Origin: an uncultured Collinsella sp. | GTDB taxonomy: Bacteria; Actinomycetota; Coriobacteriia; Coriobacteriales; Coriobacteriaceae | DNA: 23,467 nt | Direction: 5' to 3' | NCBI GenBank assembly: GCA_934654795.1 | Contig: CAKUGT010000025.1 | Location: 1 to 23,467, forward strand | Shown here: piece after piece, positions 15,913 through 23,374 of the stretch | How positions within the stretch are numbered: position 1 is the stretch's first letter | Layout of the letters: the number at the start of each line of letters is the position of its first letter | Position numbers and translations under genes: made by a program | Notes under the pieces: generated by a model | Databases searched by the model: none | Told to the model about the DNA's origin: nothing | What the model saw: the letters and a program-made list of their open reading frames with translations, nothing else

Positions 15913-16761
15913 ATGAGCAAGGCTGATCAACAGTTTGTATCCATGTGCCGCGATATTCTGGACCATGGCACCACCACCGAGGGCCAAAAGGTCCGTCCGG
16001 TGTGGGAGGATGGCACCCCTGCCTATACCATTAAAAACTTTGGCGTTACGGCACGCTACGACCTGCGCGAGGAGTTTCCCGCGCTTACCCTGCGCCGCAC
16101 GGCGCTTAAGTCTGCGATGGACGAGATCTTGTGGATCTATCAAAAGAAGTCCAATAACGTCCATGACCTCAACAGCCATATTTGGGATGAGTGGGCCGAC
16201 GAGACCGGCTCCATCGGCAAGGCCTACGGGTATCAGATTGGCCAGAAGAGCCATTATGCCGAGGGCGACTTTGACCAGATGGATCGCGTGCTGTACGACC
16301 TTAAGAACACGCCGTACAGCCGCCGCATTATGACGAACACCTATGTGTTCAGCGACCTGTCCGAGATGCACCTGTATCCGTGCGCCTACAGCGTGACGTA
16401 TAACGTGACACAGCGCCCGCAGGATGACAAACCGACGCTCAACATGATTCTCAACCAGCGCAGCCAGGACATTTTGGCCGCGAACAACTGGAACGTGTGC
16501 CAGTACGCCATTTTGCTGATGATGGTTGCGCAGTCCGTCGATATGATTCCCGGCGAGCTGCTGCATGTGATTGCCGATGCCCACATTTACGACCGTCATG
16601 TCGATATCGTCCGCGAACTTATCGAGCGTCCGCAGTTTGCGGCGCCCAAGGTAACGCTTAACCCCGACGTGCACGATTTCTACACGTTTACGACCGATGA
16701 CCTCATCGTCGAGGGCTACGAGCACGGCCCGCAGGTCAAGAACATCCCCATTGCGGTATAG
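15913..16761 (+). CDS. thyA: thymidylate synthase (ThyA)
   Basis: ThyA methylates dUMP to dTMP with methylenetetrahydrofolate, leaving dihydrofolate for the DHFR encoded next. The 282-residue product has RRIMT (phosphate-binding Arg), the active-site Cys157 in LYPCAYS, QRSQDI (R-S-x-D motif), the substrate Asn in NNWNV, and the dUMP-binding DAHIYDRH. The active-site neighbour is Ala rather than the His seen in E. coli (PCH), a variant I recall from anaerobic Firmicutes-type enzymes. AGGAGG (15903-15908) is the ribosome binding site for the ATG at 15913; the open frame further upstream is not coding. Confidence 0.96.
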   Translation: MSKADQQFVSMCRDILDHGTTTEGQKVRPVWEDGTPAYTIKNFGVTARYDLREEFPALTLRRTALKSAMDEILWIYQKKSNNVHDLNSHIWDEWADETGSIGKAYGYQIGQKSHYAEGDFDQMDRVLYDLKNTPYSRRIMTNTYVFSDLSEMHLYPCAYSVTYNVTQRPQDDKPTLNMILNQRSQDILAANNWNVCQYAILLMMVAQSVDMIPGELLHVIADAHIYDRHVDIVRELIERPQFAAPKVTLNPDVHDFYTFTTDDLIVEGYEHGPQVKNIPIAV

Positions 16762-16770
16762 GTGGCAGGT

Positions 16771-17289
16771 ATGACGTGTAAGCTTTCTGCCATCGTCGCC
16801 GTGTGTGACGACTGGGGCATTGGCTGCGAGGGCGATATGGTCGTGTCCAATCGCGCCGACATGCGCCATTTTGTGGCGTGTACCAAGGGCTGTCCGGTCA
16901 TCATGGGACGCAAGACGCTGCTGAGTTTTCCCGGCGGGCGTCCGCTCAAGAATCGTCGCAATATCGTGCTTACACGCGACGAGAGCTTTGCCCCCGAGGA
17001 CGTCGACGTGGTGCATAGTATCGGCGAGGCGCTCGCCGCGGTTGCCGATGAGCCCGTTGCCTGGGTTATCGGTGGCGGCGATGTCTATCGGCAGTTTTTG
17101 CCGTACTGCGTGGAGGCCGAGGTCACGCATAACCACTGCGTCCATCCCGTGGACACATACTTTCCCGACTTGGACGCCGATCCCGCGTGGGAAGTTGCGC
17201 GGCGCGAAGGGGTTGCCACGATTGCCGCGGGCGAGGGTGACGAAGGCCTCGATTATGAGTTCGTGACGTATCGTCGCGTTGAGGCGTAA
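16771..17289 (+). CDS. folA: dihydrofolate reductase
   Basis: DHFR reduces the dihydrofolate released by ThyA with NADPH. The 172-residue product has SAIVAVCDDWGIG at the N terminus, the catalytic Asp30 (E. coli Asp27) in NRADMRHF, VIMGRKTLLSFPGGRPL, NIVLTRD and the NADPH-binding VIGGGDVYRQFLPY. The Met20-loop Pro-Trp of E. coli (P21, W22) is Val-Val here. A GTG at 16762 is also in frame, but the ATG at 16771 with AGGTGG (16760-16765) is preferred. It begins nine bases after thyA, so the two are one operon. Confidence 0.94.
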   Translation: MTCKLSAIVAVCDDWGIGCEGDMVVSNRADMRHFVACTKGCPVIMGRKTLLSFPGGRPLKNRRNIVLTRDESFAPEDVDVVHSIGEALAAVADEPVAWVIGGGDVYRQFLPYCVEAEVTHNHCVHPVDTYFPDLDADPAWEVARREGVATIAAGEGDEGLDYEFVTYRRVEA

Positions 17290-17331
17290 ATCGTCTGGCG
17301 TGAACGGTATCATCGGGTTGTTTGAATGCAT

Positions 17332-17354
17332 GGGGCGGCGCTTAGCGTCGCCTC
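17332..17354 (+). terminator. Weak terminator-like hairpin after folA
   Basis: GGCGGCGC (17334-17341) pairs with GCGTCGCC (17345-17352) around a TTA loop, with one G-T pair; flanking bases extend it a little. Only GTTTGG follows, so the T run is poor. It may end thyA-folA mRNA. Confidence 0.4.
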
Positions 17355-17357
17355 GTT

Positions 17358-17366
17358 TGGTATAGA
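17358..17366 (+). promoter_or_regulatory. Candidate extended -10 promoter of the RNA methyltransferase gene
   Basis: TGGTATAGA is a TGn plus TATAGA extended -10, 33 bases before the start at 17399. The same TGGTA pattern occurs at 5384 and 6485. No -35 is evident. Confidence 0.4.
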
Positions 17367-17398
17367 TACGCTGTCAAGAAGGGTGCGGGCTGGCTGCT

Positions 17399-18313
17399 AT
17401 GACTGATGCCGTTGAGGTTCTGCGAATTGATTCGCTCGAGGACGAGCGGCTCGATGCCTACGTGCGACTGACCGAACGAGAGCTGCGCTGCGTGCTGGAG
17501 CCGCAAAAGGGCATCTTTATCGCCGAGAGTGCCAAGGTCATAGAGCGTGCTGTGCGCGCTGGATACGAGCCGGTGAGCTTTCTGTTGGGTGAGCGCTGGC
17601 TCGATCAGATGATGCCGCTGTTTGAGCGCCTGGTTGTGCGCGAGGGCGCGGGTCCGGTTCCTGTGTTCGTGGCCTCCATGGAGCTCATGGAGCAGTTGAC
17701 GGGCTTTAACGTGACGCGCGGTGCGCTCGCGGCGTTCCGTCGCCCGCGTCAGATTCCTGTTGATGAGTTCCTGGGCGGCGTCGTCGAGGCGGCGGGGGAG
17801 CGCCCGGTGCGCGTATGCGTGCTTGAGGGTATTGTCGACCACACAAACGTGGGCGCGATTTTCCGCTCGGCCGCCGCGCTCAACGTCGACGGCATTTTGG
17901 TGAGCCCTACGTGCTGCGATCCGCTATTTCGTCGCTCTGCCCGCGTGAGCATGGGCACGGTGTTTCAGGTGCCGTGGACGCGTATTGGCAGTGAGGCTCG
18001 CGTGTGGCCACATGATGGCCTGGCCGCGCTTCATGATGCCGGTTTTTCGTGTGCCGCCATGGCGTTGACGGATGACTCCGTTTCGCTGGACGATCCTGTG
18101 CTGCAGGAGATTGATCGCCTGGCGATCTTTATGGGCACCGAGGGTGCCGGTCTGGGCGCCAAGACCATCGCGGGCTGTGACCGGGCCGTGCGCATCCCGA
18201 TGGCGCACGGGGTCGATTCGCTCAACGTGGCCGCGGCGAGTGCCGTCGCCTTTTGGCAGCTGTGCCCGCACGTGAGCAACGAGTATCACTACCAGCCGGG
18301 TTTGTATCACTAA
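17399..18313 (+). CDS. TrmH/SpoU-family RNA 2'-O-methyltransferase
   Basis: SpoU enzymes methylate ribose 2'-hydroxyls of tRNA or rRNA with S-adenosylmethionine, using a knotted fold. The 304-residue protein has an N-terminal substrate-binding part (about 1-130) with KGIFIAESAKVIERAV, then the three SpoU motifs: HTNVGAIFRSAAAL, IFMGTEGAGLG, and VRIPMAHGVDSLNVAAASAVAF. The exact target base cannot be told. The ATG at 17399 has only a weak upstream purine stretch (GAAGGG). It stands alone between folA and the MATE gene. Related names in databases include TrmH, RlmB and TsnR-like. Confidence 0.9.
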   Translation: MTDAVEVLRIDSLEDERLDAYVRLTERELRCVLEPQKGIFIAESAKVIERAVRAGYEPVSFLLGERWLDQMMPLFERLVVREGAGPVPVFVASMELMEQLTGFNVTRGALAAFRRPRQIPVDEFLGGVVEAAGERPVRVCVLEGIVDHTNVGAIFRSAAALNVDGILVSPTCCDPLFRRSARVSMGTVFQVPWTRIGSEARVWPHDGLAALHDAGFSCAAMALTDDSVSLDDPVLQEIDRLAIFMGTEGAGLGAKTIAGCDRAVRIPMAHGVDSLNVAAASAVAFWQLCPHVSNEYHYQPGLYH

Positions 18314-18351
18314 CCGAGTGTGATATCCGAGTCGTGCGAGCGGAGTATTTC

Positions 18352-18357
18352 TATAAT
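18352..18357 (+). promoter_or_regulatory. Candidate -10 element upstream of the MATE gene
   Basis: A perfect TATAAT lies 82 bases before the GTG at 18439, in an AT-rich gap; TATTAT at 18392-18397 is a second possibility. No TTGACA-like -35 is seen at the right distance. Confidence 0.4.
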
Positions 18358-18438
18358 CTTCGCTTGGTGCTAGGCTGGTCATTATTGTAACTATTATCAG
18401 CTGTTTTGTCGGTTGACGTGCGCTTTTGGGGAGGGCGT

Positions 18439-19788
18439 GTGGCTAAGAAATCTACGGCTATCGATGTAACGCAGGGTGTTATTTGGCAGCAGCTGCTTTC
18501 GCTGTGCGTTCCCATCTTTTTTAGTTCGTTTTTTCAGCAGGCCTACACGCTTATCGGTACCTATATTGTCGGCCAGTTTGGCGGCAAGCTCGCGCTGGGT
18601 GGCATTCAGGCCACGATGGTGCTCACTGAGCTCTGCATTGGTTTTTGCGTTGGAGTCGGTGCCGGCTGCGCGGTCATTACCGGTCAGTATTTTGGCCAGC
18701 ACGATGATGAGCGACTGAGTCGTTCGGTCCATACGGCCATGACGCTCGCGCTGGTGGGCGGTATCGTTTTCTCGATTCTTGGCATAGTGTTCGTTGAGCC
18801 CATGCTGGTGCTGATGAACACGCCGCATGAACTATTGGCCGAGGGCGTGGCCTATGCCCGTTGCTATTTTGCCGCCATGGTTGCGGCGCTGCTGCTCAAT
18901 ATGGGAACGGCATTGCTGCGCGCCGTGGGCGACACGCGCGGGCCTGCTGTGATCATCGCTTCCGGCTGCCTTGTTAATGCGGTGCTGGATGTCATTTTCG
19001 TTGCCGTGCTTCATATGGAGGCTCTGGGCTGCGGCATCGCGGTGGCGCTGACCATTTGCTCCAACGCCACGATGATCGTGATTCGTATGATGCACGCACC
19101 GGGTGCGTGGCGGCTTTCACTGTCCAAACTCGGCATCGATCGCGGTATTTGCAAGAGTATGATCTCGTGCGGTCTGCCACTCGGTTTTCAATCGGCTGCC
19201 TATTCGATCTCGAACGTGCTGATCCAGGTGTCGGTCAACTCGTTTGGTGCCGATGTCACCACGGCATGGGGTCTTTCGGGCCGTTTGGATGGCATTGTCT
19301 GGATGGTGACCGAGGCGCTCGGCGTATCGATCACTACGTTCTCGGCGCAGAACTTTGGCGCGCGCAATTACGAGCGCATGCGCAAGGGCTACCACACGTC
19401 GCTCGTGCTGTCGTTTATGCTCATTGGTGGCCTGTCTGCCGTGCTGCTGGTGTTCTCGGGTCCGTTGTCGCGTCTGTTTGTCGACGATGCTTCGATTTCG
19501 GCGTACACCACGACGATTCTTCATTTTATCGCGCCGTTCTACGCGATCTTCTCGATTATCGAAAACGCGTCGGGCTCCATTCGCGGCGCCGGCGTGAGCT
19601 TGCAGCCCATGCTGCTCACGATTTTTGGCACCGTCGTGCTCAGGGTGATCTGGGTGTTTGCGATCATGCCCTTCGATCCGTCGCTTGAGCACCTGCTGCT
19701 GGTTTACCCCGTAACCTGGCTCATCACGGCCACTATGTTCACCATCTACCACCACAGCGGCAACTGGCTAGGTCGCGCCACCGCCTAG
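18439..19788 (+). CDS. MATE-family multidrug/cation efflux transporter
   Basis: The 449-residue protein is very hydrophobic with about twelve predicted membrane segments, as in MATE (DinF/MepA-like) exporters that use Na+ or H+ gradients. Family marks are LLSLCVPIFFSSFFQQAYTL at the N terminus, TAWGLSGRLDG, and FSAQNFGARNYERMRKG in the second half (the usual QNxGA). Substrate unknown. The frame opens with TTG at 18406, but GTG at 18439 with GGGGAGGG (18428-18435) and MAKKSTAIDVTQG as N terminus fits better. The TAG stop lies inside a perfect palindrome shared with the opposite gene. Confidence 0.9.
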   Translation: MAKKSTAIDVTQGVIWQQLLSLCVPIFFSSFFQQAYTLIGTYIVGQFGGKLALGGIQATMVLTELCIGFCVGVGAGCAVITGQYFGQHDDERLSRSVHTAMTLALVGGIVFSILGIVFVEPMLVLMNTPHELLAEGVAYARCYFAAMVAALLLNMGTALLRAVGDTRGPAVIIASGCLVNAVLDVIFVAVLHMEALGCGIAVALTICSNATMIVIRMMHAPGAWRLSLSKLGIDRGICKSMISCGLPLGFQSAAYSISNVLIQVSVNSFGADVTTAWGLSGRLDGIVWMVTEALGVSITTFSAQNFGARNYERMRKGYHTSLVLSFMLIGGLSAVLLVFSGPLSRLFVDDASISAYTTTILHFIAPFYAIFSIIENASGSIRGAGVSLQPMLLTIFGTVVLRVIWVFAIMPFDPSLEHLLLVYPVTWLITATMFTIYHHSGNWLGRATA

Positions 19789-19814
19789 CCATTGGGGACG
19801 TCCCCAATGGCTAG
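19785..19814. repeat. Perfect 30-bp palindrome holding both stop codons of two convergent genes
   Basis: Each half is CTAGCCATTGGGGAC and its exact complement. The TAG at 19786-19788 ends the MATE gene and the complementary TAG (19811-19813) ends cobO. The GGGGACGTCCCC centre can fold into a 13-bp stem with an ACGT loop. No T run follows on either strand, so it is not a classical intrinsic terminator; a REP-like element or a bidirectional transcription barrier are alternatives. Confidence 0.9.
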
Positions 19815-20296
19815 TATTCGATGCCTTGGCGGGCTAGGAGACCTTCGTCGAAGTAGTGCTTGACGGGGCGCATTTCGGTGACCAGGTCGGCGAGGTCCGC
19901 CAGCGGCAGCAGGCCGCGCCCGGTCAACACGAGCTCGGTGGTGGCGGGCTTCATTGCGATTAGCGCTTCGACATCCTCGCGCGTTACAAAGCCGCGTCGC
20001 ATGGCTTCTCCCAGCTCATCCAAGATCAGCACGTCGACCTGGCTAATCTGCTCGCGCGCCAGCTCCATGATCTGTGCCGCACAGGCCTCGGGTGTGTCGC
20101 GGTCGGCTTGTACGATGCGTAGCCCCAATCGAGGTGCTGCGTCGTGTTCGGCGCAGTGCAGCTTCTTGGCAAACTGAAGCATGAGCACGTTAAGTCCATA
20201 GCCCGTGGCGCGCAGCGCGAGCCCCAGCGCAGCCGTCGTCTTGCCCTTGCCGTCGCCCGTATAGATTTGAACTTTGCCGACTTCCAGAGATGCCAT
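19811..20296 (-). CDS. cobO: cob(I)yrinic acid a,c-diamide adenosyltransferase (CobA/CobO/BtuR)
   Basis: This enzyme transfers the adenosyl group of ATP to reduced corrinoids, making adenosylcobalamin or its precursor. The 161-residue protein has the P-loop GDGKGKTT (14-21) after VQIYT, ALGLALRA, a Walker B-like VLILDELGEA, the LTGR motif, and the family's C-terminal MRPVKHYFDEGLLARQGIEY. The start at 20296 has AAAGGAT in front on the minus strand. No other corrinoid genes are in the window, so salvage rather than full synthesis is possible. It runs divergently from ftsH and convergently with the MATE gene. Confidence 0.92.
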   Translation of the reverse strand: MASLEVGKVQIYTGDGKGKTTAALGLALRATGYGLNVLMLQFAKKLHCAEHDAAPRLGLRIVQADRDTPEACAAQIMELAREQISQVDVLILDELGEAMRRGFVTREDVEALIAMKPATTELVLTGRGLLPLADLADLVTEMRPVKHYFDEGLLARQGIEY

Positions 20297-20343
20297 ATCT
20301 ATCCTTTCGTACCGTGCGTCGGTTTATCGCCGTCCGGGTTGGG

Positions 20344-20349
20344 TATTCT
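20344..20349 (+). promoter_or_regulatory. Candidate -10 element of ftsH
   Basis: TATTCT after TTGGG lies 45 bases before the ftsH start at 20389; TTTATC (20323-20328) with a 15-base spacer could be a weak -35. It lies in the 92-base gap to the divergent cobO gene. Confidence 0.4.
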
Positions 20350-20388
20350 AGAAAACATTATCAACCCCAGTAGATGGAGTTCAACCAG

Positions 20389-22281
20389 ATGGAGATGGAT
20401 GACAACAAACGTAGACGGAATATGATCCTCTACGTGCTCATCGCCTTCGTCGTCTACCTCGTGCTCTCGACCGTTCTGTTCCCCAACATCGGTCACACGC
20501 AGCAGATTACGAAGACCGATTATTCGACGTTTGTCAAAGCGCTCGATAAGAAGAGCGTCGACAAGGTCGAGTACAATACGGACGATTACACGATTTATTA
20601 CACCAAGAAGGGCGAGGACGAGAACATCGCCTACAAGACGACCGGCGTGCCGAATGACGCGGGCTTTACCGATCGCGTGCTTGAGTCCGGTGCTTCGCTT
20701 GAGTCGGTCGTTCCCGATAAGAACTCGGGTCTGATGACCTACTACCTGCTCACCCTCATCCTTCCCATGGCGATTTTCTTCTTGATTGGCTGGTGGCTCA
20801 ACCGCCGCATGAAGAAGGCTATGGGCGACGACGGCCCGTCGATGAACTTTGGCGGCGGCGGTTTTGGTGGCGGCGGGCTGGGTAAGTCCGGCGCGCGCGT
20901 GATCGCCTCCAAGGACGTGGGCGTGACCTTTAAGGACGTCGCCGGCCAGGAAGAGGCCAAGGAGTCTCTCAAGGAGGTCGTCGACTTTCTGGAGAAGCCG
21001 CAGCGCTACGAGGAAATCGGCGCCAAGCTGCCGCGAGGTGCCCTCCTTGTCGGCCCTCCGGGTACCGGTAAAACCCTGCTTGCCAAGGCTGTTGCCGGCG
21101 AGGCGGGCGTTCCGTTCTTTAGCATTTCGGGTTCTGAGTTCGTGGAGATGTTCGTCGGCCGCGGCGCCGCCAAGGTCCGCGACCTGTTTAAGCAGGCCAA
21201 GGAAAAGGCCCCCTGCATCGTCTTTATCGATGAGATCGATACCATCGGCAAAAAGCGCGACGGCGGCGGCTTTAGCGGCAACGACGAGCGCGAGCAGACG
21301 CTCAACCAGCTGCTGACCGAGATGGATGGCTTCGATAACCACAAGGGTATCGTCGTCCTCGCTGCCACCAACCGTCCCGACAGTCTCGATCCCGCACTGC
21401 TGCGCCCCGGTCGTTTTGACCGCCGCATCCCCGTTGAGCTGCCCGATCTGACCGGCCGCAAGAACATTCTTGAGCTGCATGCCAAGAGCGTGAAGACGCA
21501 GCCGCCGATCGATCTGACCGCGATTGCCCGCGCCACGCCCGGTGCCTCGGGCGCCGACCTGGCCAACATCATCAACGAGGGTGCCCTGCGTGCCGTCCGC
21601 GAGGGTCGCAAGCGCGCCACACAGGACGACTTTGAGGAGTCGGTGGAGGTCGTCATCGCCGGCCAGCAGCGTAAGTCCACGGTACTGTCCGACCATGAGA
21701 AGCAGGTTGTGTCCTACCACGAGATCGGCCATGCTATTGTTGCCGCTCGCCAGAAGGGCTCTGCGCCGGTCACGAAGATCACCATCGTGCCGCGCACGAG
21801 CGGCGCTCTGGGCTATACCATGCAGGTCGAGGAAGACGAGCGCTTCCTGACTACGCGCCAGGAGGTCCTGGACAAGCTCGCCGTCTACTGCGGTGGTCGC
21901 GCGGCCGAGGAGCTCATCTTTGGTGAGATGACGACCGGTGCCGCCAACGATATCGAGCAGGCCACCAAGCTCGCTCGCAACATGGTGACGCGCTTTGGTA
22001 TGTCCGATGAGTTTGGCATGATGGCGCTCGGTACCGTTCAGAATGCGTACCTTAACCAGGACACGTCGCTCACCTGCGCCCCCGGTACGGCCGAGCGCGT
22101 TGACGCAATTGTCGCCAAGCTGATTGAGGATGCGCACGATCGCGCCCTGCAGATCCTCAAGGAGAACAAGTTCAAGCTCCATGAGCTCGCTCGTTATCTT
22201 TACAAGAAGGAGACGATCACGGGCGAGGAGTTCATGAATCTCCTCACGCGCGAGAATCCGCTGATGCCAAAGCAGCAGTAA
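20389..22281 (+). CDS. ftsH: ATP-dependent zinc metalloprotease FtsH
   Basis: FtsH is a hexameric membrane AAA protease that removes damaged membrane and regulatory proteins. Two membrane segments flank an extracytoplasmic region (first at about 12-32, second about 115-137). A Gly-rich linker precedes the AAA module: Walker A GPPGTGKT at 222-229, Walker B IVFIDEID, arginine finger RPGRFDRR. The zinc site is HEIGH at 444-448 (usual HEAGH). The region near PLMPKQQ is the C terminus. About 630 residues is typical. An ATG at 20374 is also in frame, but GGAG (20376-20379) lies nine bases before the ATG at 20389, so that start is preferred; a third ATG at 20395 is possible. Confidence 0.95.
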   Translation: MEMDDNKRRRNMILYVLIAFVVYLVLSTVLFPNIGHTQQITKTDYSTFVKALDKKSVDKVEYNTDDYTIYYTKKGEDENIAYKTTGVPNDAGFTDRVLESGASLESVVPDKNSGLMTYYLLTLILPMAIFFLIGWWLNRRMKKAMGDDGPSMNFGGGGFGGGGLGKSGARVIASKDVGVTFKDVAGQEEAKESLKEVVDFLEKPQRYEEIGAKLPRGALLVGPPGTGKTLLAKAVAGEAGVPFFSISGSEFVEMFVGRGAAKVRDLFKQAKEKAPCIVFIDEIDTIGKKRDGGGFSGNDEREQTLNQLLTEMDGFDNHKGIVVLAATNRPDSLDPALLRPGRFDRRIPVELPDLTGRKNILELHAKSVKTQPPIDLTAIARATPGASGADLANIINEGALRAVREGRKRATQDDFEESVEVVIAGQQRKSTVLSDHEKQVVSYHEIGHAIVAARQKGSAPVTKITIVPRTSGALGYTMQVEEDERFLTTRQEVLDKLAVYCGGRAAEELIFGEMTTGAANDIEQATKLARNMVTRFGMSDEFGMMALGTVQNAYLNQDTSLTCAPGTAERVDAIVAKLIEDAHDRALQILKENKFKLHELARYLYKKETITGEEFMNLLTRENPLMPKQQ

Positions 22282-22307
22282 AGCCGCGGCCGAGCCAGTA
22301 AACGCCG

Positions 22308-22345
22308 ACGCCCCATTTGAGCAGCTTTCTCAAATGGGGCGTTTT
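22308..22345 (+). terminator. Strong intrinsic terminator after ftsH
   Basis: A perfect 14-bp stem (22308-22321 with 22329-22342), loop CAGCTTT, is followed by TTTT at 22342-22345. It ends ftsH mRNA 27 bases after the stop and is just upstream of the DUF523 gene. Confidence 0.85.
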
Positions 22346-22362
22346 GCTTGAGAGGGATGGAA

Positions 22363-22854
22363 ATGAAGGTCGTGGTGAGTGCCTGCTTGATGGGCGAGAG
22401 TTGCAAGTATAACGGGCTCGATAATTACCACCGCGCGTTGGTCGAGGCTTGCGAGCGTACGGGGACCGAGGTGCTCCTCGTATGCCCCGAGGTCTTTGGC
22501 GGCCTGCCCACACCGCGTAAGCCGTCCGAGATTGTGAACGGCGAGGTCCGTACCTGCGAGGGCACCTCAGTCGATCGCGAGTTTCGCCTGGGCGCCCAGC
22601 GCGCACTCGATATGTGTGAGCAGGCGGGTGGCCCGTCCGAGATCGCCGCGTGCATTCTTCAGGATCGCAGTCCCTCGTGCGGTGCCGGTCGCATCTACGA
22701 TGGAACATTCAGCGGCACCCTCACAGCGGGCAACGGCGTTTTTGTCGATCTGCTGCTGCGTCACGGGCACCGTGTGATTCCGGCTAGCGAGTTCGATCCC
22801 AGCATGTTGGAACATTGTCCACAGCACTCGAACCCAACACTTCCTCACGGGTGA
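22363..22854 (+). CDS. DUF523 protein, probably with an altered C terminus
   Basis: The first 147 residues fit DUF523: VVVSACLMGESCKYNG (Cys8, Cys14), VCPEVFGGLPTPRKPSE, and the LQDRSPSCGAGRIYDGTFSG motif, ending with NGVFVDLLLRHGHRVI. Function is unknown in this family; the conserved cysteines suggest metal or Fe-S binding. The start at 22363 has GAGAGGG (22350-22356) upstream; the frame opens with TTG at 22348. The final 15 or so residues (LEHCPQHSNPTLPHG) use unusual codons and lie opposite a recombinase remnant, so an insertion at the 3' end probably replaced the original tail. Confidence 0.85.
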   Translation: MKVVVSACLMGESCKYNGLDNYHRALVEACERTGTEVLLVCPEVFGGLPTPRKPSEIVNGEVRTCEGTSVDREFRLGAQRALDMCEQAGGPSEIAACILQDRSPSCGAGRIYDGTFSGTLTAGNGVFVDLLLRHGHRVIPASEFDPSMLEHCPQHSNPTLPHG

Positions 22855-22924
22855 CCGTTTTGGCATCATCCGTGAAGTTGATATTGAGTACGACCCGGTC
22901 ATCAAAGACGTAGACCGAGTTGAC
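22784..22924 (-). pseudogene. C-terminal remnant of a serine recombinase (site-specific integrase/resolvase type)
   Basis: On the minus strand the codons from 22924 to 22784 read VNSVYVFDDRVVLNINF and DDAKTVTREEVLGSS, then VDNVPTCWDRTR and stop. This resembles the ends of large serine recombinases (VxxVYVYDDKVVITFN..DGTKTVT). The catalytic and zinc parts are missing; upstream codons in the frame do not look like a recombinase. The last codons are complementary to the DUF523 gene. The match is by memory of the family and needs a search. Confidence 0.55.
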
Positions 22925-23032
22925 AGGCGCCGTACCCAGGCAGCCCCTCCCCGCGGCCCTCGCGCAGGAACGCGCACATGGCCTTCCCGTCTCTTGCGCC
23001 CCTCCCGGAACTGTCCACATCAGTGTAGCCAA
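22925..23032. other. Unassigned stretch between recombinase and transposase remnants
   Basis: About 108 GC-rich bases with no recognisable product on either strand. Open frames pass through on both strands but carry no known motif. It may be IS or element filler left by deletions. Confidence 0.4.
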
Positions 23033-23259
23033 TCCAGTCCGCCAAGGGCTGCAGCCCGGACAGCGCGGCGATGGAGGGCTTCTTCGGCCTGCTCAAGAAG
23101 GTGTTCTGGCACGGCAGGGACTGGTCGGACTGGACCCCCGCCCGCTTCATCGAGGAGCTCGGGGGCTGGATCGGTCGATACAATACGGAGAGGCGCAGCG
23201 ATGCACTCGATGGCCGCACGCCGGCCGAGTTCCGCTCCGCGCTGGGAAGGGCCGCGTAA
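23033..23259 (+). pseudogene. IS3-family transposase, C-terminal remnant
   Basis: The frame from 23033 reads IQSAKGCSPDSAAMEGFFG, then LLKKVFWHGRDW, IEELGGWIGRYNTERR and LDGRTPAEFRSAL, ending TAA at 23257-23259. This is the end of the DDE integrase core of an IS3 (IS150-like) transposase; the glutamate of the DDE triad is E in AMEGFFG. A TAG at 23026-23028 and the loss of all upstream parts (D, D and the helix-turn-helix ORF) make it non-functional. The ATG at 23071 is not a real start. Confidence 0.85.
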
Positions 23260-23260
23260 C

Positions 23261-23280
23261 GGTCCAAGAAATCGTCCGCA
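23261..23280 (+). mobile_element. Probable right end of the IS3-family remnant
   Basis: GGTCCAAGAAATCGTCCGCA follows the transposase stop by one base and ends with CA, as IS3-family ends do (TG...CA). The matching left end TGCGGACGATTTCTTGG is not present upstream in the window, which fits a truncated copy. The exact end is inferred. Confidence 0.5.
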
Positions 23281-23374
23281 GTCCCCATTCTTGCCCCTTT
23301 GGGACAGCTTCTTGTTGGGGCGTGCCTGCCCCAAACCCTGCTAGGAACGAGTACAGCAAACTGGAATTGTTAAA
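23281..23374. other. Noncoding stretch after the IS remnant
   Basis: A small hairpin TTGGGGC/GCCCCAA (23315-23321 with 23328-23334) without T run is present. The GC content falls sharply toward 23350. No gene or other feature is recognised. Confidence 0.4.

Noticed and set aside
15910..17331. 473-codon minus-strand frame opposite thyA-folA
   Set aside because: Shadow of two clear enzymes.
20299..22182. 627-codon minus-strand open frame opposite ftsH
   Set aside because: It mirrors ftsH codons, has no known motif and also covers the divergent promoter region.
22787..22802. GAGTTCGATCCCAGC resembling a tRNA T-loop, as a possible tRNA attachment site
   Set aside because: No acceptor, anticodon or D stems are found around it and it lies in the DUF523 frame.
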